Notes: generated by a model from the letters alone, not told the origin. Counted from the stretch's first letter, positions 8,629-17,486 are shown. The stretch: DNA of 64,000 bases from Vampirovibrionales bacterium (GCA_029262635.1 JAJCZA010000002.1:434001-498000); one strand, 5' to 3'. Program-made: numbers and translations.

Positions 8629-9456
8629 ATGAATGTAACGCTATCGGGACTGGGGCATCGTATCAATTTTGGAACCGGAGCTCCGCCAAAAACTCTTAAC
8701 CCACAACCCGCCATCCGTTTTGGCGAAGAAGATACCTTTAGGCCGTCGCTTAATTTTAATGAAGAGAAGTCGTTATTCCAAGCCCTCAGTGAAATTCATA
8801 TCACGTTTAAAGACAACAGCACGATGCCGGTTGTTCATCTGCTGGCCAAACTGTTCAACCAAGGCAGTCAATCGCTGGATGAACTGCTTGAAGGCAAAAA
8901 AATGGTGAAGTCAGAACGTCGAAATTTAGACTATATCTTGAAAATTTTGCTAAAAGGTGAGTTTATCGTGTCTTTCCCGCCAAATGACTACATGCTAACC
9001 CTGAAGGGCGCGGAAGACCTGAGGACAGAATACTTGTCAGGGAGACATCCTGATTTAGAGCTGTCTGGCGAAGGGACTATTTTCAATAGTAACCCGATAG
9101 CGACAGCCCTGTTAAAAACGAATTATCAATTGGAAGACGTGGATCGGGTGGCCTTTAAAAAAATCGGTGATACCATTCTGGGCATCGATACCGATACCCA
9201 ACCGGTTACCGTTGCCCATGCACTGCATGGTTTACGGCAGTTTGGGGGAGGCAGTATGGCCGATCTGTTAAACGATCTGGCTTTTCAGGAGAAGTCTCAG
9301 GATGCCGCAAAGAAAGAGTTGGAAGCCGCATTTGAAACCCTGAAGGGAAAAGGGCTATTGTCAGGTGACGAGAACTTTTTAGCCTTCACCGAAAAAGGCG
9401 AAGATCGATTCAGGTTGGCTTATCCCGATTTATCCAAAATCCTGTCCAAAAAATAA
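8629..9456 (+). CDS. tandem family protein 5: double module
   Basis: 275 residues, the longest family member. The leader holds two F-G motifs, RINFGTG (about 11-17) and AIRFGEE (about 28-34). Two divergent modules follow. The first, about 48-155, has MPVVHLLAKLFNQGSQSL and YMLTLKGAEDL. The second, about 175-275, has DTILGI, VTVAHALHGLRQFGGGS, FLAFTEKGEDRFRLAYPDL. The second module ends the protein without the usual LPxxGxVY tail. This looks like fusion or internal duplication of the family unit. An AGGGG ribosome site precedes the ATG. Confidence 0.85.
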   Translation: MNVTLSGLGHRINFGTGAPPKTLNPQPAIRFGEEDTFRPSLNFNEEKSLFQALSEIHITFKDNSTMPVVHLLAKLFNQGSQSLDELLEGKKMVKSERRNLDYILKILLKGEFIVSFPPNDYMLTLKGAEDLRTEYLSGRHPDLELSGEGTIFNSNPIATALLKTNYQLEDVDRVAFKKIGDTILGIDTDTQPVTVAHALHGLRQFGGGSMADLLNDLAFQEKSQDAAKKELEAAFETLKGKGLLSGDENFLAFTEKGEDRFRLAYPDLSKILSKK

Positions 9457-9473
9457 TTTGCCCCAATATTCGG

Positions 9474-9510
9474 GCCAGCACAGGCCGGCACAGGCCGGCA
9501 CAGGCCGGCT
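9474..9510. repeat. short tandem GCCGGCACAG repeat
   Basis: Three consecutive ten-base units CAGGCCGGC(A/T) at 9481-9510, preceded by a decayed unit GCCAGCA. The unit is half of the GCCGGCTGTGCCGGC palindrome seen at 16627 and 20694. It is followed by TTTATTTAGGGGCAGG and then a 130-base gap with the upstream region of the metallopeptidase gene. Confidence 0.7.
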
Positions 9511-9646
9511 TTATTTAGGGGCAGGTTGCGTAACTTTGCCAATACTCCTGTTATTTGTGTCTAAACTATTTTTATAGTAATATTCAACTTTACTTTCGGA
9601 TTAGTATGTGTATTTTTCAAAAAATAAGCTTAAGGAGTTTAATAAA

Positions 9647-11623
9647 ATGGAGTTATCCAACCCTTCAATGAGTGTCCCCATTAGACCCATGACACCGCCA
9701 AATGTTGTTTTTTCAGCATCCACGGCTCACCTCGCCCAACCCATTCCATTAAACTCGCCACAGGGAGAATTTCAAACAGCAAACATCCTGAGTACTCCTC
9801 CTTCAACACAGCAATATTTAGCGGGCCTGCCCAATATTCACTTTGGTAGTACGAGTCTTGGAGAAAACGATGAATTTAGGTACGGCATCACTGAAGAACA
9901 ACTGGGTGATATTCTAGAAAACAAAATGCGAACCCTTGTCTTTGACGTTCCAGAAGCGGCGATTATCCAACTCAGCCACGAGAACCGAAGAGCGTTAACC
10001 CATCTGGTTCGAGCGGCAAAAATACTGGATACGGTTTTTCTAAAGCAGGATCATCCCGATAATATTCGGGCACGCCAAATTCTTGAAACAGCGGCATCCA
10101 AGGGCAATTCGTGGGCAGAAAAAGCCCTGACCTTATTCAACCTCCACAATGGACTGGAAGGTTATAACATGTATGCCAAGAAAACAGAGCCGCTCAGATT
10201 GTTCGAGGATAAAAAACTTCAGCCCGGCAAAGGCCATTACCCTGAGGACATCACTAAAGAAGAGCTAATTAGCTATATTAAAGCCCATCCGGAAGAGGCC
10301 TCAGCCCTTTTAAGCAACAACACCATCGTACAACGGGATGGGGATAAGCTGGTAGCCATCCCTTATTCTGTTGCGTTTCGAGACGAGATGCAGGCGGCCG
10401 CTAAAGAGTTGCAGTTAGCCGCTCAAAAGACGGATCACAAGGGCCTGAAAAAATATCTGCAATGGCAGGCGCAAGCATTGGTCAACGACAGCGATCCTGA
10501 AATGGTTTATAACGCGGAGGTCTCATGGATTCGTGAGCTGGAAGATTCACCTCTGGAATTCACGATTTGCCGGGAGTCTTATGACGACCAACTTTCAGCG
10601 GCTGTGGCTGCGGATCCCGAAGTAAAGGCTTTACTCAAAACCAATGGCATTGTCGCGAAAGCAAAGGATTCAATCGGCGTTCGAGTGGGTATTGTTAATC
10701 ACGAGTCTGATTCGCTGTTCGAGCTTTACAGAAACCGTTTGGAAACAGTCCGGCAAGAAATGCCGCTTCGAGAGCAATATTCAAAGCCAATGGATAACAA
10801 AAGTCGTGAGGACGGTGGAAAAATGGTGCTCGCTGACGTGGATTTGGTCGCTATCACCGGTGCTGAAGCCGCTCTTCGAGGGGGCATTACAGCGGCAAGC
10901 AACCTGCCGAATGATGATAAATTATCCGCTCAAACTCGTGTGGGCAATCGAGTGGTTTTCCACCGGCAGGTGCGCCAGCAGATTACGGATCCGGCAACCC
11001 AGCAGCGATTCTTAGATGCGTTAATCGACCCGGAACAGCACCGTTGGTATGATGCAGACGCCATGTTCGAATTTGTGACCGGTCATGAACTAGGCCATTC
11101 ATTAGGGCCCCGTTTGACCCAAAAGGGCGATAATAAAATAACGGCTCTGGGCGATTGGGGCGATATGATAGAAGAAAGCAAGGCAGATCTGGTTTCACTG
11201 GTCATGACCGACTCCTTAGTAAAAGCCGGTTCATTTGATGAAGAACAGGCCAACAAAATTTACTTGGCATGGATCGCCAAAGGACTGCCGACTAAACAGC
11301 CTGCCACGGAAGAAGCCCATCATTCACGATCCATTATGCAGTTTAATTACTTCAAAGAAAAAGGGGCGATTCTCCTTGAGCCAGGTGGAAAGCTAAAAAT
11401 GGTTCCTGAAAAAATACAAAAAACCGCACAGGATATGTTAACGACAATCATTCAAATGCAACTCGATGGCGATCCAAAGCAGGCCAAGGCGTTTGTTGAA
11501 AAATATACCGACTGGAATGAAACCTTGCAGTATGTTGCGGCCGAACAGATGAAGCTTGAGCCAAAACTCTATAAACAGGTAAAGCAACCTCTAATGGAAG
11601 CCCTTTTAGCGAAAAAAGCTTAA
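9647..11623 (+). CDS. M49-like (dipeptidyl-peptidase III type) zinc metallopeptidase with F-G leader
   Basis: 658 residues from ATG 9647, chosen because AAGGAG lies nine bases upstream; an earlier ATG at 9608 has no ribosome site. The catalytic motif GHELGHSLGP places His480, Glu481 and His484, and EESKAD at 509-514 supplies the third ligand. The spacing and the pairs H-E-x-x-H-x-L-G-P / E-E-x-K-A-D resemble the bacterial M49-like group related to dipeptidyl peptidase III. The first ~75 residues are flexible and contain PNVVFSAS and NIHFGSTS, the leader motif of the preceding tandem family. No signal peptide is seen, so it is cytosolic or exported by another route. It follows the five-gene cluster on the same strand. 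Substrate unknown. Confidence 0.75.
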   Translation: MELSNPSMSVPIRPMTPPNVVFSASTAHLAQPIPLNSPQGEFQTANILSTPPSTQQYLAGLPNIHFGSTSLGENDEFRYGITEEQLGDILENKMRTLVFDVPEAAIIQLSHENRRALTHLVRAAKILDTVFLKQDHPDNIRARQILETAASKGNSWAEKALTLFNLHNGLEGYNMYAKKTEPLRLFEDKKLQPGKGHYPEDITKEELISYIKAHPEEASALLSNNTIVQRDGDKLVAIPYSVAFRDEMQAAAKELQLAAQKTDHKGLKKYLQWQAQALVNDSDPEMVYNAEVSWIRELEDSPLEFTICRESYDDQLSAAVAADPEVKALLKTNGIVAKAKDSIGVRVGIVNHESDSLFELYRNRLETVRQEMPLREQYSKPMDNKSREDGGKMVLADVDLVAITGAEAALRGGITAASNLPNDDKLSAQTRVGNRVVFHRQVRQQITDPATQQRFLDALIDPEQHRWYDADAMFEFVTGHELGHSLGPRLTQKGDNKITALGDWGDMIEESKADLVSLVMTDSLVKAGSFDEEQANKIYLAWIAKGLPTKQPATEEAHHSRSIMQFNYFKEKGAILLEPGGKLKMVPEKIQKTAQDMLTTIIQMQLDGDPKQAKAFVEKYTDWNETLQYVAAEQMKLEPKLYKQVKQPLMEALLAKKA

Positions 11624-11648
11624 AATTAGTTTGAATTTTTCTTGTTGG

Positions 11649-11739
11649 TCTGGATTCCCGCCTTCGCGGGAATGACAGGGGTATTGGCAGTTACACAATT
11701 CGCCCTAAGTAAGGCGGGCACAGCTGGCCTTACTTAGGG
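11649..11739. repeat. dispersed palindromic repeat, copy 2, with a strong hairpin
   Basis: Left part: TCTGGATTCCCG...CGGGAATGACAGG (11649-11679), like copies 1 and 3. Right part: a perfect hairpin of CCCTAAGTAAGGC (11703-11715) with its complement ending at 11739. It stands after the metallopeptidase gene and could act as a transcription end, though it lacks a T run. The rest of the 245-base gap shows only a ribosome site (TGAGG) for the next gene. Confidence 0.75.
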
Positions 11740-11868
11740 AAGTTAGATTTATGTAGAAGAAATCCTCCAAATAGTGTAAGCCCTTATAAAGAGGGATAAG
11801 GTACACTGGGTTCTGTAGCTTATTTTTATTAACTTAAAATCAATCAATTATTTTGTGAGGCCCATTTT

Positions 11869-12315
11869 ATGAATAATCGAGTTATTTTTCACCGGTTTAT
11901 TCTTCCGGTATTACTAATCCCCGCCTTGTTTGCCGGTAGTTCTATCGTCCAGGCCAACCCGCAATGGCTTGAACTAGCGACCAGCGACAATGGAACCAAA
12001 ATGTTTTTTGAGCAGGGAACCGCGAAAACCGATGGCACCCGAATTCAATTTCGATTTAAAGTAGCCTACCCAAAAGCGAGTGTTGATTCGACCCGCTATG
12101 AAAAGCCGGTTAAAGAAGTTATTGCGGTTAAAACAGCGGATTGTAACGCCAAAATGATTGCCGCTAACGAAACCACGTTTATGTATTTGGACGGCACCAG
12201 TAAAAAAGTACCCGGCAATGGCCAGTTGGTTCAGATGGATCCCAAATCCAACCTAACCAAGCTCTATGAACTGATTTGTCAGGCTCCCAAGAATGCGCCT
12301 AAAACCGTGAACTAG
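11869..12315 (+). CDS. exported protein, surface-adhesin-E-like
   Basis: 148 residues with a signal peptide (hydrophobic core about 10-24, likely cut after VQA at about 27-29). The mature part has an early strand with WLELATSDNGTKMFFEQG, then RFKVAYP, DCNAKM, a Y-x-x-G segment and a final LICQ. The order of these blocks, with two cysteines probably forming a disulfide, resembles the surface-adhesin E fold of small secreted proteins. The assignment is by pattern only. A terminator follows, so it is monocistronic. Confidence 0.7.
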   Translation: MNNRVIFHRFILPVLLIPALFAGSSIVQANPQWLELATSDNGTKMFFEQGTAKTDGTRIQFRFKVAYPKASVDSTRYEKPVKEVIAVKTADCNAKMIAANETTFMYLDGTSKKVPGNGQLVQMDPKSNLTKLYELICQAPKNAPKTVN

Positions 12316-12363
12316 CCTGAATTAAAAACGCCTACTTTTTTAATAAAACGATTTCCTTTTCTT

Positions 12364-12392
12364 ACGATGCTCGGCTTTTAGCCGGGCATCGT
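12364..12392 (+). terminator. intrinsic terminator
   Basis: Stem ACGATGCTCGGC with GCCGGGCATCGT and a TTTTA loop, followed by TTCGTCTG. It lies 49 bases after the stop of the exported protein. The tail is only moderately T-rich. Confidence 0.65.
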
Positions 12393-12461
12393 TTCGTCTG
12401 TTTATGCTAAAATCCTCTTGGTTTTCGTACTTTTACTTTATTTAGAGATTGAGGTGTTGAA

Positions 12462-12761
12462 ATGAAAAATCGGTTTAAAGCCATGGCGCTCGGTATTGTG
12501 TTAAGCATGTTATTTACTTTACCCCAAGCGTTTGCGGACAACTGCTGTCCACCATCTAAAGGTGATATTCGGGGTAAAACCGTTGTGTCCGGTCTGCTCT
12601 CGCTGCTTATATGGCCCGGCATTGGTCAGGCGGTTAACGATTCATCTGGAAAAAAAGTTGCTGCCCATGCGGTTCTTGGTCTGTTGCCTCCCTACCGGAT
12701 CTGGTCCGGCTATGATGCTTTAGTGGACCGTAAAGGCGGCTACTGGAACGGTAAAATTTAA
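12462..12761 (+). CDS. small exported hypothetical protein
   Basis: 99 residues. A signal peptide (about 1-25, ending QAFAD) is followed by NCCPPSK with a cysteine pair, a hydrophobic stretch with GLLSLLIWPGIGQAV (about 44-58) and a second one with AVLGLLPPYRIW. It may sit in or on the membrane as a small hairpin. GAGG stands a few bases before the ATG. No family recognised. Confidence 0.7.
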   Translation: MKNRFKAMALGIVLSMLFTLPQAFADNCCPPSKGDIRGKTVVSGLLSLLIWPGIGQAVNDSSGKKVAAHAVLGLLPPYRIWSGYDALVDRKGGYWNGKI

Positions 12762-12786
12762 TAACGGCTTTTAAAAGCTAAAAACT

Positions 12787-12826
12787 AATCTCCTCTTCGC
12801 TATAGGTCAAGGGGAGATTGTTTTTT
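12787..12826 (+). terminator. intrinsic terminator
   Basis: Stem AATCTCC with GGAGATT closing a partly paired loop, followed by G and six T. It lies about 25 bases after the small exported protein. Confidence 0.8.
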
Positions 12827-12892
12827 AGTGGCCTCTTATTTTATTACCTTGGCTCTGCTAAATGATTTACGCAACCCGCCCTGAATAAAGTG

Positions 12893-13001
12893 TCTGGATT
12901 CCCGCCTGCGCGGGAATGACAGGAGGATTGGCAGTTATGCATCCTGCCCTTAAATAAAGCTGGTTGTGCCGATCTAAGTAAGGTCGGCTGTGCCGGTATC
13001 C
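12893..13001. repeat. dispersed palindromic repeat, copy 3
   Basis: TCTGGATTCCCGCC...GGGAATGACAGG (12893-12923), then ATTGGCAGTTA as in copy 2, then AAAGCTGG...CTAAGTAAGGTCGGCTGTGCCGG as in copy 1. The right end runs into the 3' end of the ABC-F gene and provides its stop. Confidence 0.75.
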
Positions 13002-14935
13002 CATTTTTTATTCAGTTCTGCAATCTGTGCTTGTTTCTCCTGAACCTCAACGCCTATGGTATGAAGCTTTTGATAATCGGCTTGTATCTTGGGGTCGAGT
13101 AAGTGGGCTTCCAGTGTTTTTAGTTCTTTTTCGGCCTGAATCAACGCTTTTTCAGTCTTCTTCAACTGTTTTTCCTGTTCTTTTCGATCCAGACTTTGCT
13201 TTTGTTGAGGGTTAACGGATTTTTGGGGTGTTTCTTTTAAAAGTGAGGCTTGGGTTTTGGCAAGCTTGGCATCAATTTTGGCTTGCACTTCTTCTCGTTT
13301 GTACAGGTAATAATCATAAGCCCCACCGTAATTAATCAAGTGGCCTTTATAGATTTCCCAAATATGGGTGGCCAGCTCCTGAATAAAATAACGGTCGTGG
13401 GAAATGCAGAGCATACTGCCTTCATAGTCCTTTAATGCGGCTGTCATCACTTCCTTGGCTGGAATATCCATGTGGTTTGTCGGTTCATCCAGCAGTAATG
13501 TGTTACAGCCAGACATCATCAGTTTGGCCAGTGCCAATTTACTTTTTTCTCCTCCGCTGAGGACGGCGACTTCTTTAAACACCTGATCCCCGGAAAATAG
13601 GAAGCGACCTAAAATACTTCGTAGTTCTGTATTATCGAGCTTTGGGCAGGTTTCTTTAAGGCTGTCAAAAATAGTTTGCTCCGGGTTCAGTGTCTCCAGT
13701 TGATTTTGGGAAAAATAGCCTATCTTCACCTGATGGCCGGGCGTGATTGTTCCAGCGTCTAAAGGTTCTAACCCTAAAATTAATCGGAGCAACGTCGTCT
13801 TACCGGTTCCGTTGGCGCCGAGTAGGAAAATACGCTGGTTTCGTTCAAAATCGATATCAATCCCATTAAACAGAGACTTCCCGTCGAAAGCCTTGGAAAC
13901 GCCTTTGAGATGAAGCACCTGCTTGCCGCTGGGTTCGGGGGCTGGAAAACGGATGGCCATTCGGCGCTTGTCTTCCTGGGGAAGTTCGATCCGTTCCATT
14001 TTTGCCAACTGTTTCTCCCGGCTTTTCGCTTGAGTACTCCGTCGGGCACTGGCTCGGAACCGATCCACAAAGGCTTGTTGTTTGGCCACATCTTTTTCCT
14101 GACGATTAAACGCGGCGGTTAGTTGGCTCATTTCGATGGCCTTTTGTTCTAGATGTTGTGTGTAGTTGCCCGGCCAGACTTTTAATTTCCCCTTTTCCAG
14201 CTCGGCGATTTCTGTGGTCACCTCGTCCAGAAAATGCCGATCATGAGAGACAAGAACAATGCCGCCGGGATATTCTTTCAGAAAGCTTTCCAGCCACTCA
14301 CAAGAGGCCATATCCAGATGGTTCGTGGGTTCGTCCAAGAGCAAAATATCGGCTTGCTCCAGCAGGATTTTCGCCAAGTTGATCCGCATTTGCCAGCCGC
14401 CGCTAAATTCATCGGTTTTTCGCTGATAGTCTTCCTGTGAAAACCCCAACCCCTTCAGGATACGACCAATTCTGGAATCCACATTGTAGCCATCCAGCCG
14501 TTCAATCTCTTGCTGAATATGGCCCAAGTCTTCGACCAAACGCATCTGCTCTGTTTCATCGATGGTAGAGTCACTGAGGTTCTCAATGAGCCGGGTTTCT
14601 TCTTCGAAAAGTCCGTTTAGGGCGACAAAAGCTGTTCGCATTTCTTCTTCAAGGGTTAGGCCGGGAGTGATCTGAGGTTCCTGGGTCAGGTAATTAACAC
14701 TCAGGCCAGGCGCCCGGTAAATGGATCCCTCGTTAATGGCCTCGGTCCCCATGATAATTTTAAGCAGGGTGGATTTGCCACAACCATTGCGGCCAATGAG
14801 TCCGATGCGGTTGCTGTCGCTGATCTGAAGCGATAGGTTTTCAAACAGCGGGGCGGCGGTAAATTTTTTAGAAATAGTTTGGAGGTGTAAGGTGAGTCCA
14901 GTTTTAGGAGGAGCCATGAGTGAGAGGGTATCCAT
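12974..14935 (-). CDS. ABC-F family ATPase (ribosome-associated, Uup/YheS-like)
   Basis: 653 residues with two ABC ATPase domains and no membrane segment. Domain 1 has Walker A GRNGCGKST, signature FSGGWQMR and Walker B LLLDEPTNHLD. Domain 2 has GANGTGKTT, LSGGEKSK and LLLDEPTNHMD. Between them is the charged ABC-F linker (about 240-330). A coiled coil fills about 545-640. ABC-F proteins act on translating ribosomes. Neither ATG 14935 nor the in-frame ATG seven codons later has a clear ribosome site. The last residues (TADLT) and the stop are encoded by the dispersed repeat. Confidence 0.92.
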   Translation of the reverse strand: MDTLSLMAPPKTGLTLHLQTISKKFTAAPLFENLSLQISDSNRIGLIGRNGCGKSTLLKIIMGTEAINEGSIYRAPGLSVNYLTQEPQITPGLTLEEEMRTAFVALNGLFEEETRLIENLSDSTIDETEQMRLVEDLGHIQQEIERLDGYNVDSRIGRILKGLGFSQEDYQRKTDEFSGGWQMRINLAKILLEQADILLLDEPTNHLDMASCEWLESFLKEYPGGIVLVSHDRHFLDEVTTEIAELEKGKLKVWPGNYTQHLEQKAIEMSQLTAAFNRQEKDVAKQQAFVDRFRASARRSTQAKSREKQLAKMERIELPQEDKRRMAIRFPAPEPSGKQVLHLKGVSKAFDGKSLFNGIDIDFERNQRIFLLGANGTGKTTLLRLILGLEPLDAGTITPGHQVKIGYFSQNQLETLNPEQTIFDSLKETCPKLDNTELRSILGRFLFSGDQVFKEVAVLSGGEKSKLALAKLMMSGCNTLLLDEPTNHMDIPAKEVMTAALKDYEGSMLCISHDRYFIQELATHIWEIYKGHLINYGGAYDYYLYKREEVQAKIDAKLAKTQASLLKETPQKSVNPQQKQSLDRKEQEKQLKKTEKALIQAEKELKTLEAHLLDPKIQADYQKLHTIGVEVQEKQAQIAELNKKWDTGTADLT

Positions 14936-15237
14936 TAAAAGGCAGTGACACTAAAAATTTCAGGAACCCGGAATCATAGCATACCTGTTATCTGAACACC
15001 ACCCGTCCGACCATACGATCGATGAACGACCCAATTGTTACATTCCTTAGGAAAATATCTCTCATATATGTTTTTTATTTATAATAGAGCGTCATTAGCT
15101 TATCCTATTGATCTTTTGATGGATTTATAGGCAGAAAAAATTAATCTCCCGGTCATTCTGGATTTAATCCAATGGTCCATTAAAATAAGAATAAGATCAT
15201 TTATATTATAAATGTAGCAACCTAGGACAGCCAGCCA
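14936..15237. other. intergenic region between divergent genes
   Basis: 302 bases between the divergent ABC-F gene and the next plus-strand gene. There is a TATAAT at 15080-15085 without a good -35 box, and AGGA about ten bases before the ATG at 15238. Nothing else is recognisable. Confidence 0.4.
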
Positions 15238-15741
15238 ATGAGAGTATTTGATTTATTAATCACTATAAAACGAACCCCCATCAGCAACGGTGGCCTGAAA
15301 TTAAAAATGGCCCTGACGTTGGTGTTACTTTTTTCGTTGTTCTTACTCCCTGCGGTAACCGTATCGGCGACGGTCAGACCTTATGTGCTGGATAATGCAC
15401 GAACCCACGAAAGAGCGTTAACCGGGCTTATTTTTCTTTCGACGACGGAACCGCCTGAACCGATGGACGATGTATCACGGCTTCTGCAGACTCCGCTTGT
15501 CCCTTCCACCGAATTGACGCTGACACAACAGATTTTACAGCAGGCGGAAATCGAGTACCGCCAAGGGCTGTCCACTGGACAGCAGTTCGCCATGGATCGG
15601 ATGCTGGGCTTTTTGAAAAAGTCAGGCATTACGCAAGAGCTGGCGGATATCCTGGTTGAGGACATTGAAGGTGGTGCTTACCAAGCAGACAGACAGGTGA
15701 TTGAAGGACTGAAAGTTATTTCAGCCAACAGACCGTTTTAA
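15238..15741 (+). CDS. exported or membrane-anchored hypothetical protein
   Basis: 167 residues. A basic N-terminus precedes a hydrophobic segment (about 24-43, with TLVLLFSLFLLPA) that is a signal peptide or anchor, likely cut near VSA. The rest is helical: QQILQQAEIEYRQGL and an amphipathic C-terminal half. No family recognised. AGGA lies upstream of the ATG and a strong terminator follows, so it is transcribed alone. Confidence 0.7.
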   Translation: MRVFDLLITIKRTPISNGGLKLKMALTLVLLFSLFLLPAVTVSATVRPYVLDNARTHERALTGLIFLSTTEPPEPMDDVSRLLQTPLVPSTELTLTQQILQQAEIEYRQGLSTGQQFAMDRMLGFLKKSGITQELADILVEDIEGGAYQADRQVIEGLKVISANRPF

Positions 15742-15771
15742 AGATAACCACTTGACAATGAACATCACAAA

Positions 15772-15806
15772 AAAATGCCTTATTATAAAAACAAATAAGG
15801 CGTTTT
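15772..15806 (+). terminator. intrinsic terminator
   Basis: Stem AAAATGCCTTATT with AATAAGGCGTTTT (one G-T pair) about 30 bases after the stop at 15741. The A and T flanks make it usable in both directions, so it may also serve the convergent gene at 15853. Confidence 0.8.
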
Positions 15807-15852
15807 GATTGTTGGGAATGGATGAAAAGGTCTGTTATAAGAATTGGGTTTT

Positions 15853-16458
15853 TTAAGTTGGTTTTCGTCGAACGCGATCGTGGCTGACCTGAACCTTGTT
15901 TGAGCTCTTAAGTTTCTTTTTTGTTTTAGAGGGTTTTAAAGCTTTTTTGTTTTGAAAATGGTCCTGACCTCCGGCTCTAACTTTTGATTGTGAGGTCGGA
16001 TAGGTTAAGGCTCCATCATAGTCCTCATCTTCTAGCTCTTCAAAAGCAAGATGCTCGACCTCTTCGGGGATCATTTCCGTAATGTGTTCCACATAGTGTT
16101 CGGTAATATGCAGAATTTTTTGGTTCATGGATGTAACCAACTTTTTTTGGCAAGTGTTTAACGCTTCAATTTCTTTAACGATTTCAGATTGCGGGTAGAG
16201 TCGGACGACGACTTCTGAGACGGCAACAGCCGTGGCGTTGCGTCGATGATCTGTACTAAACAAAAACATTTCACCAAACATTTCACCCGGCCCTAATGTT
16301 CCCAGGGGAACCAGGTTTCCTGAAACCCCGTCTTTATAAATCAGAATTTCACCGGATTGAATCTCGTAAACTCTATTGCCCCAAGCACCCTCTTTGAAAA
16401 CAAATTCTCCTTTGGTAAAAGATTCTTCTACCATATCACTGGATTGTGTCGTCTTCAT
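15853..16458 (-). CDS. cyclic-nucleotide-binding (Crp-fold) domain protein without HTH
   Basis: 201 residues. Residues about 15-125 form a cNMP-binding beta-barrel: FTKGEFVFKEGAWG, GEILIYKDG, LGPGEMFGEMFLF (phosphate-binding cassette region) and RRNATAVAVSE. There is no C-terminal helix-turn-helix. Instead an acidic helix (EEVEHLAFEELEDEDYDG) leads to a strongly basic tail of about 50 residues (KALKPSKTKKKLK). It may act as a sensor or adaptor rather than a DNA-binding regulator. Whether it binds a nucleotide is unknown; the usual GE...R(S/T)A arrangement is present as GEMFGE...RRNATA. AAAGGGG precedes the ATG. Confidence 0.8.
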   Translation of the reverse strand: MKTTQSSDMVEESFTKGEFVFKEGAWGNRVYEIQSGEILIYKDGVSGNLVPLGTLGPGEMFGEMFLFSTDHRRNATAVAVSEVVVRLYPQSEIVKEIEALNTCQKKLVTSMNQKILHITEHYVEHITEMIPEEVEHLAFEELEDEDYDGALTYPTSQSKVRAGGQDHFQNKKALKPSKTKKKLKSSNKVQVSHDRVRRKPT

Positions 16459-16626
16459 TGTTAATGAACCCCTTTAATCGTGCTCTTCTCTTCGCCGTGG
16501 TCCCTTAGGAGTGCGTATTTATCGTCTATTAAAATTTTCGACCGATCGGTATAGAACTGTAGGGTGATTTTTAAGACATTTAACAATTCGTTACGTATTA
16601 AAGAGCTGTGGGGTCAACCCGAAATA

Positions 16627-16645
16627 AAGCCGGCTGTGCCGGCTT
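16627..16645. repeat. AAGCCGGCTGTGCCGGCTT palindrome
   Basis: Perfect eight-base-pair inverted repeat around a TGT loop, 9 bases after the stop of the minus-strand gene at 16655. It is flanked by A-rich sequence on one side and TAAAAAA on the other. It is a second class of dispersed repeat, related to those at 9474 and 20694, and may end transcription. Confidence 0.6.
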
Positions 16646-16654
16646 AAAAAACAA

Positions 16655-17227
16655 CTAGTGAGATGACGTGACACGCATATTTTGTCGATCTTGATGGTCT
16701 TCCCGAATCACAGATTGGGGTCCCTGAATACCTGAAGCACGGTCTTCAACCGATTTTAAAAACGTTTGACTAATCAGCTTTAGCGTCTTTTCAACCGCTT
16801 CATTACCTTGGGAGACATAATTTTGAGTAATGTTTTCCAAGTCTTCTTTTTGTGGATCGATTTGATGAGTTGAGCAAAGCTTTAGGTATTCTTGCACGTG
16901 TTTCATGATCTGAATAATATGCTTTGCCATAAAAATCTGATTTTCGGGTGACATAAGATAAAGGTAGTTCACCATTTTATGGGCGGTTGGGTTTTTATCG
17001 TAGTTTCGGTTTTTTTCTTTAGAACGATAGATCGCCAAAACTTTTTTGGTTCCAAGTGACTTGAAATTCTTTAAGAGTTCTTCAACCTTAAATTCTTTTT
17101 CAGCCAGTAAAATAATTCCTTGGCTGATGATGGTCAGAATTTCATCGGGCATATCCAAAGTGAGGCCGATGGCCGCAGCAAGATGTTCGTTTTGATCATA
17201 CCAACGCTGGTCAGAAGAATGAGTCAT
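16655..17227 (-). CDS. hypothetical helical protein
   Basis: 190 residues, no signal peptide or membrane segment, mostly alpha-helical and rich in charged residues. Features include DMPDEILTIISQGIILLAEK, a basic patch RSKEKNRNYDKN, and a helical stretch with MAKHIIQIMKHVQEYLKL. No family recognised. It is transcribed in the same direction as the cNMP-binding gene 196 bases downstream, with a palindrome between them. The 332-base gap on its other side (17228-17559) holds only the terminator of the next gene. Confidence 0.65.
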   Translation of the reverse strand: MTHSSDQRWYDQNEHLAAAIGLTLDMPDEILTIISQGIILLAEKEFKVEELLKNFKSLGTKKVLAIYRSKEKNRNYDKNPTAHKMVNYLYLMSPENQIFMAKHIIQIMKHVQEYLKLCSTHQIDPQKEDLENITQNYVSQGNEAVEKTLKLISQTFLKSVEDRASGIQGPQSVIREDHQDRQNMRVTSSH

Positions 17228-17486
17228 ACTACCGAATCCTTATTATGATAAGAAAGAAGAGGAAGCTATACCGTTTGGTACACTATTGTTGTATCCACGC
17301 TTATTCTCATACTAGTCTATTTTATTTTTTTTGGCACAAAATTAAAAATAAAAGGGTAGTATATGTATACTGTAAAGAGGGATTATCCGATAAGATACAG
17401 GAATATGAACATCTGTTAAGTTGCCTTTAAATAAGATTCATTGACCGAACGAAAATGGATTGGACTCCTACTTATAAAAGCACAAG

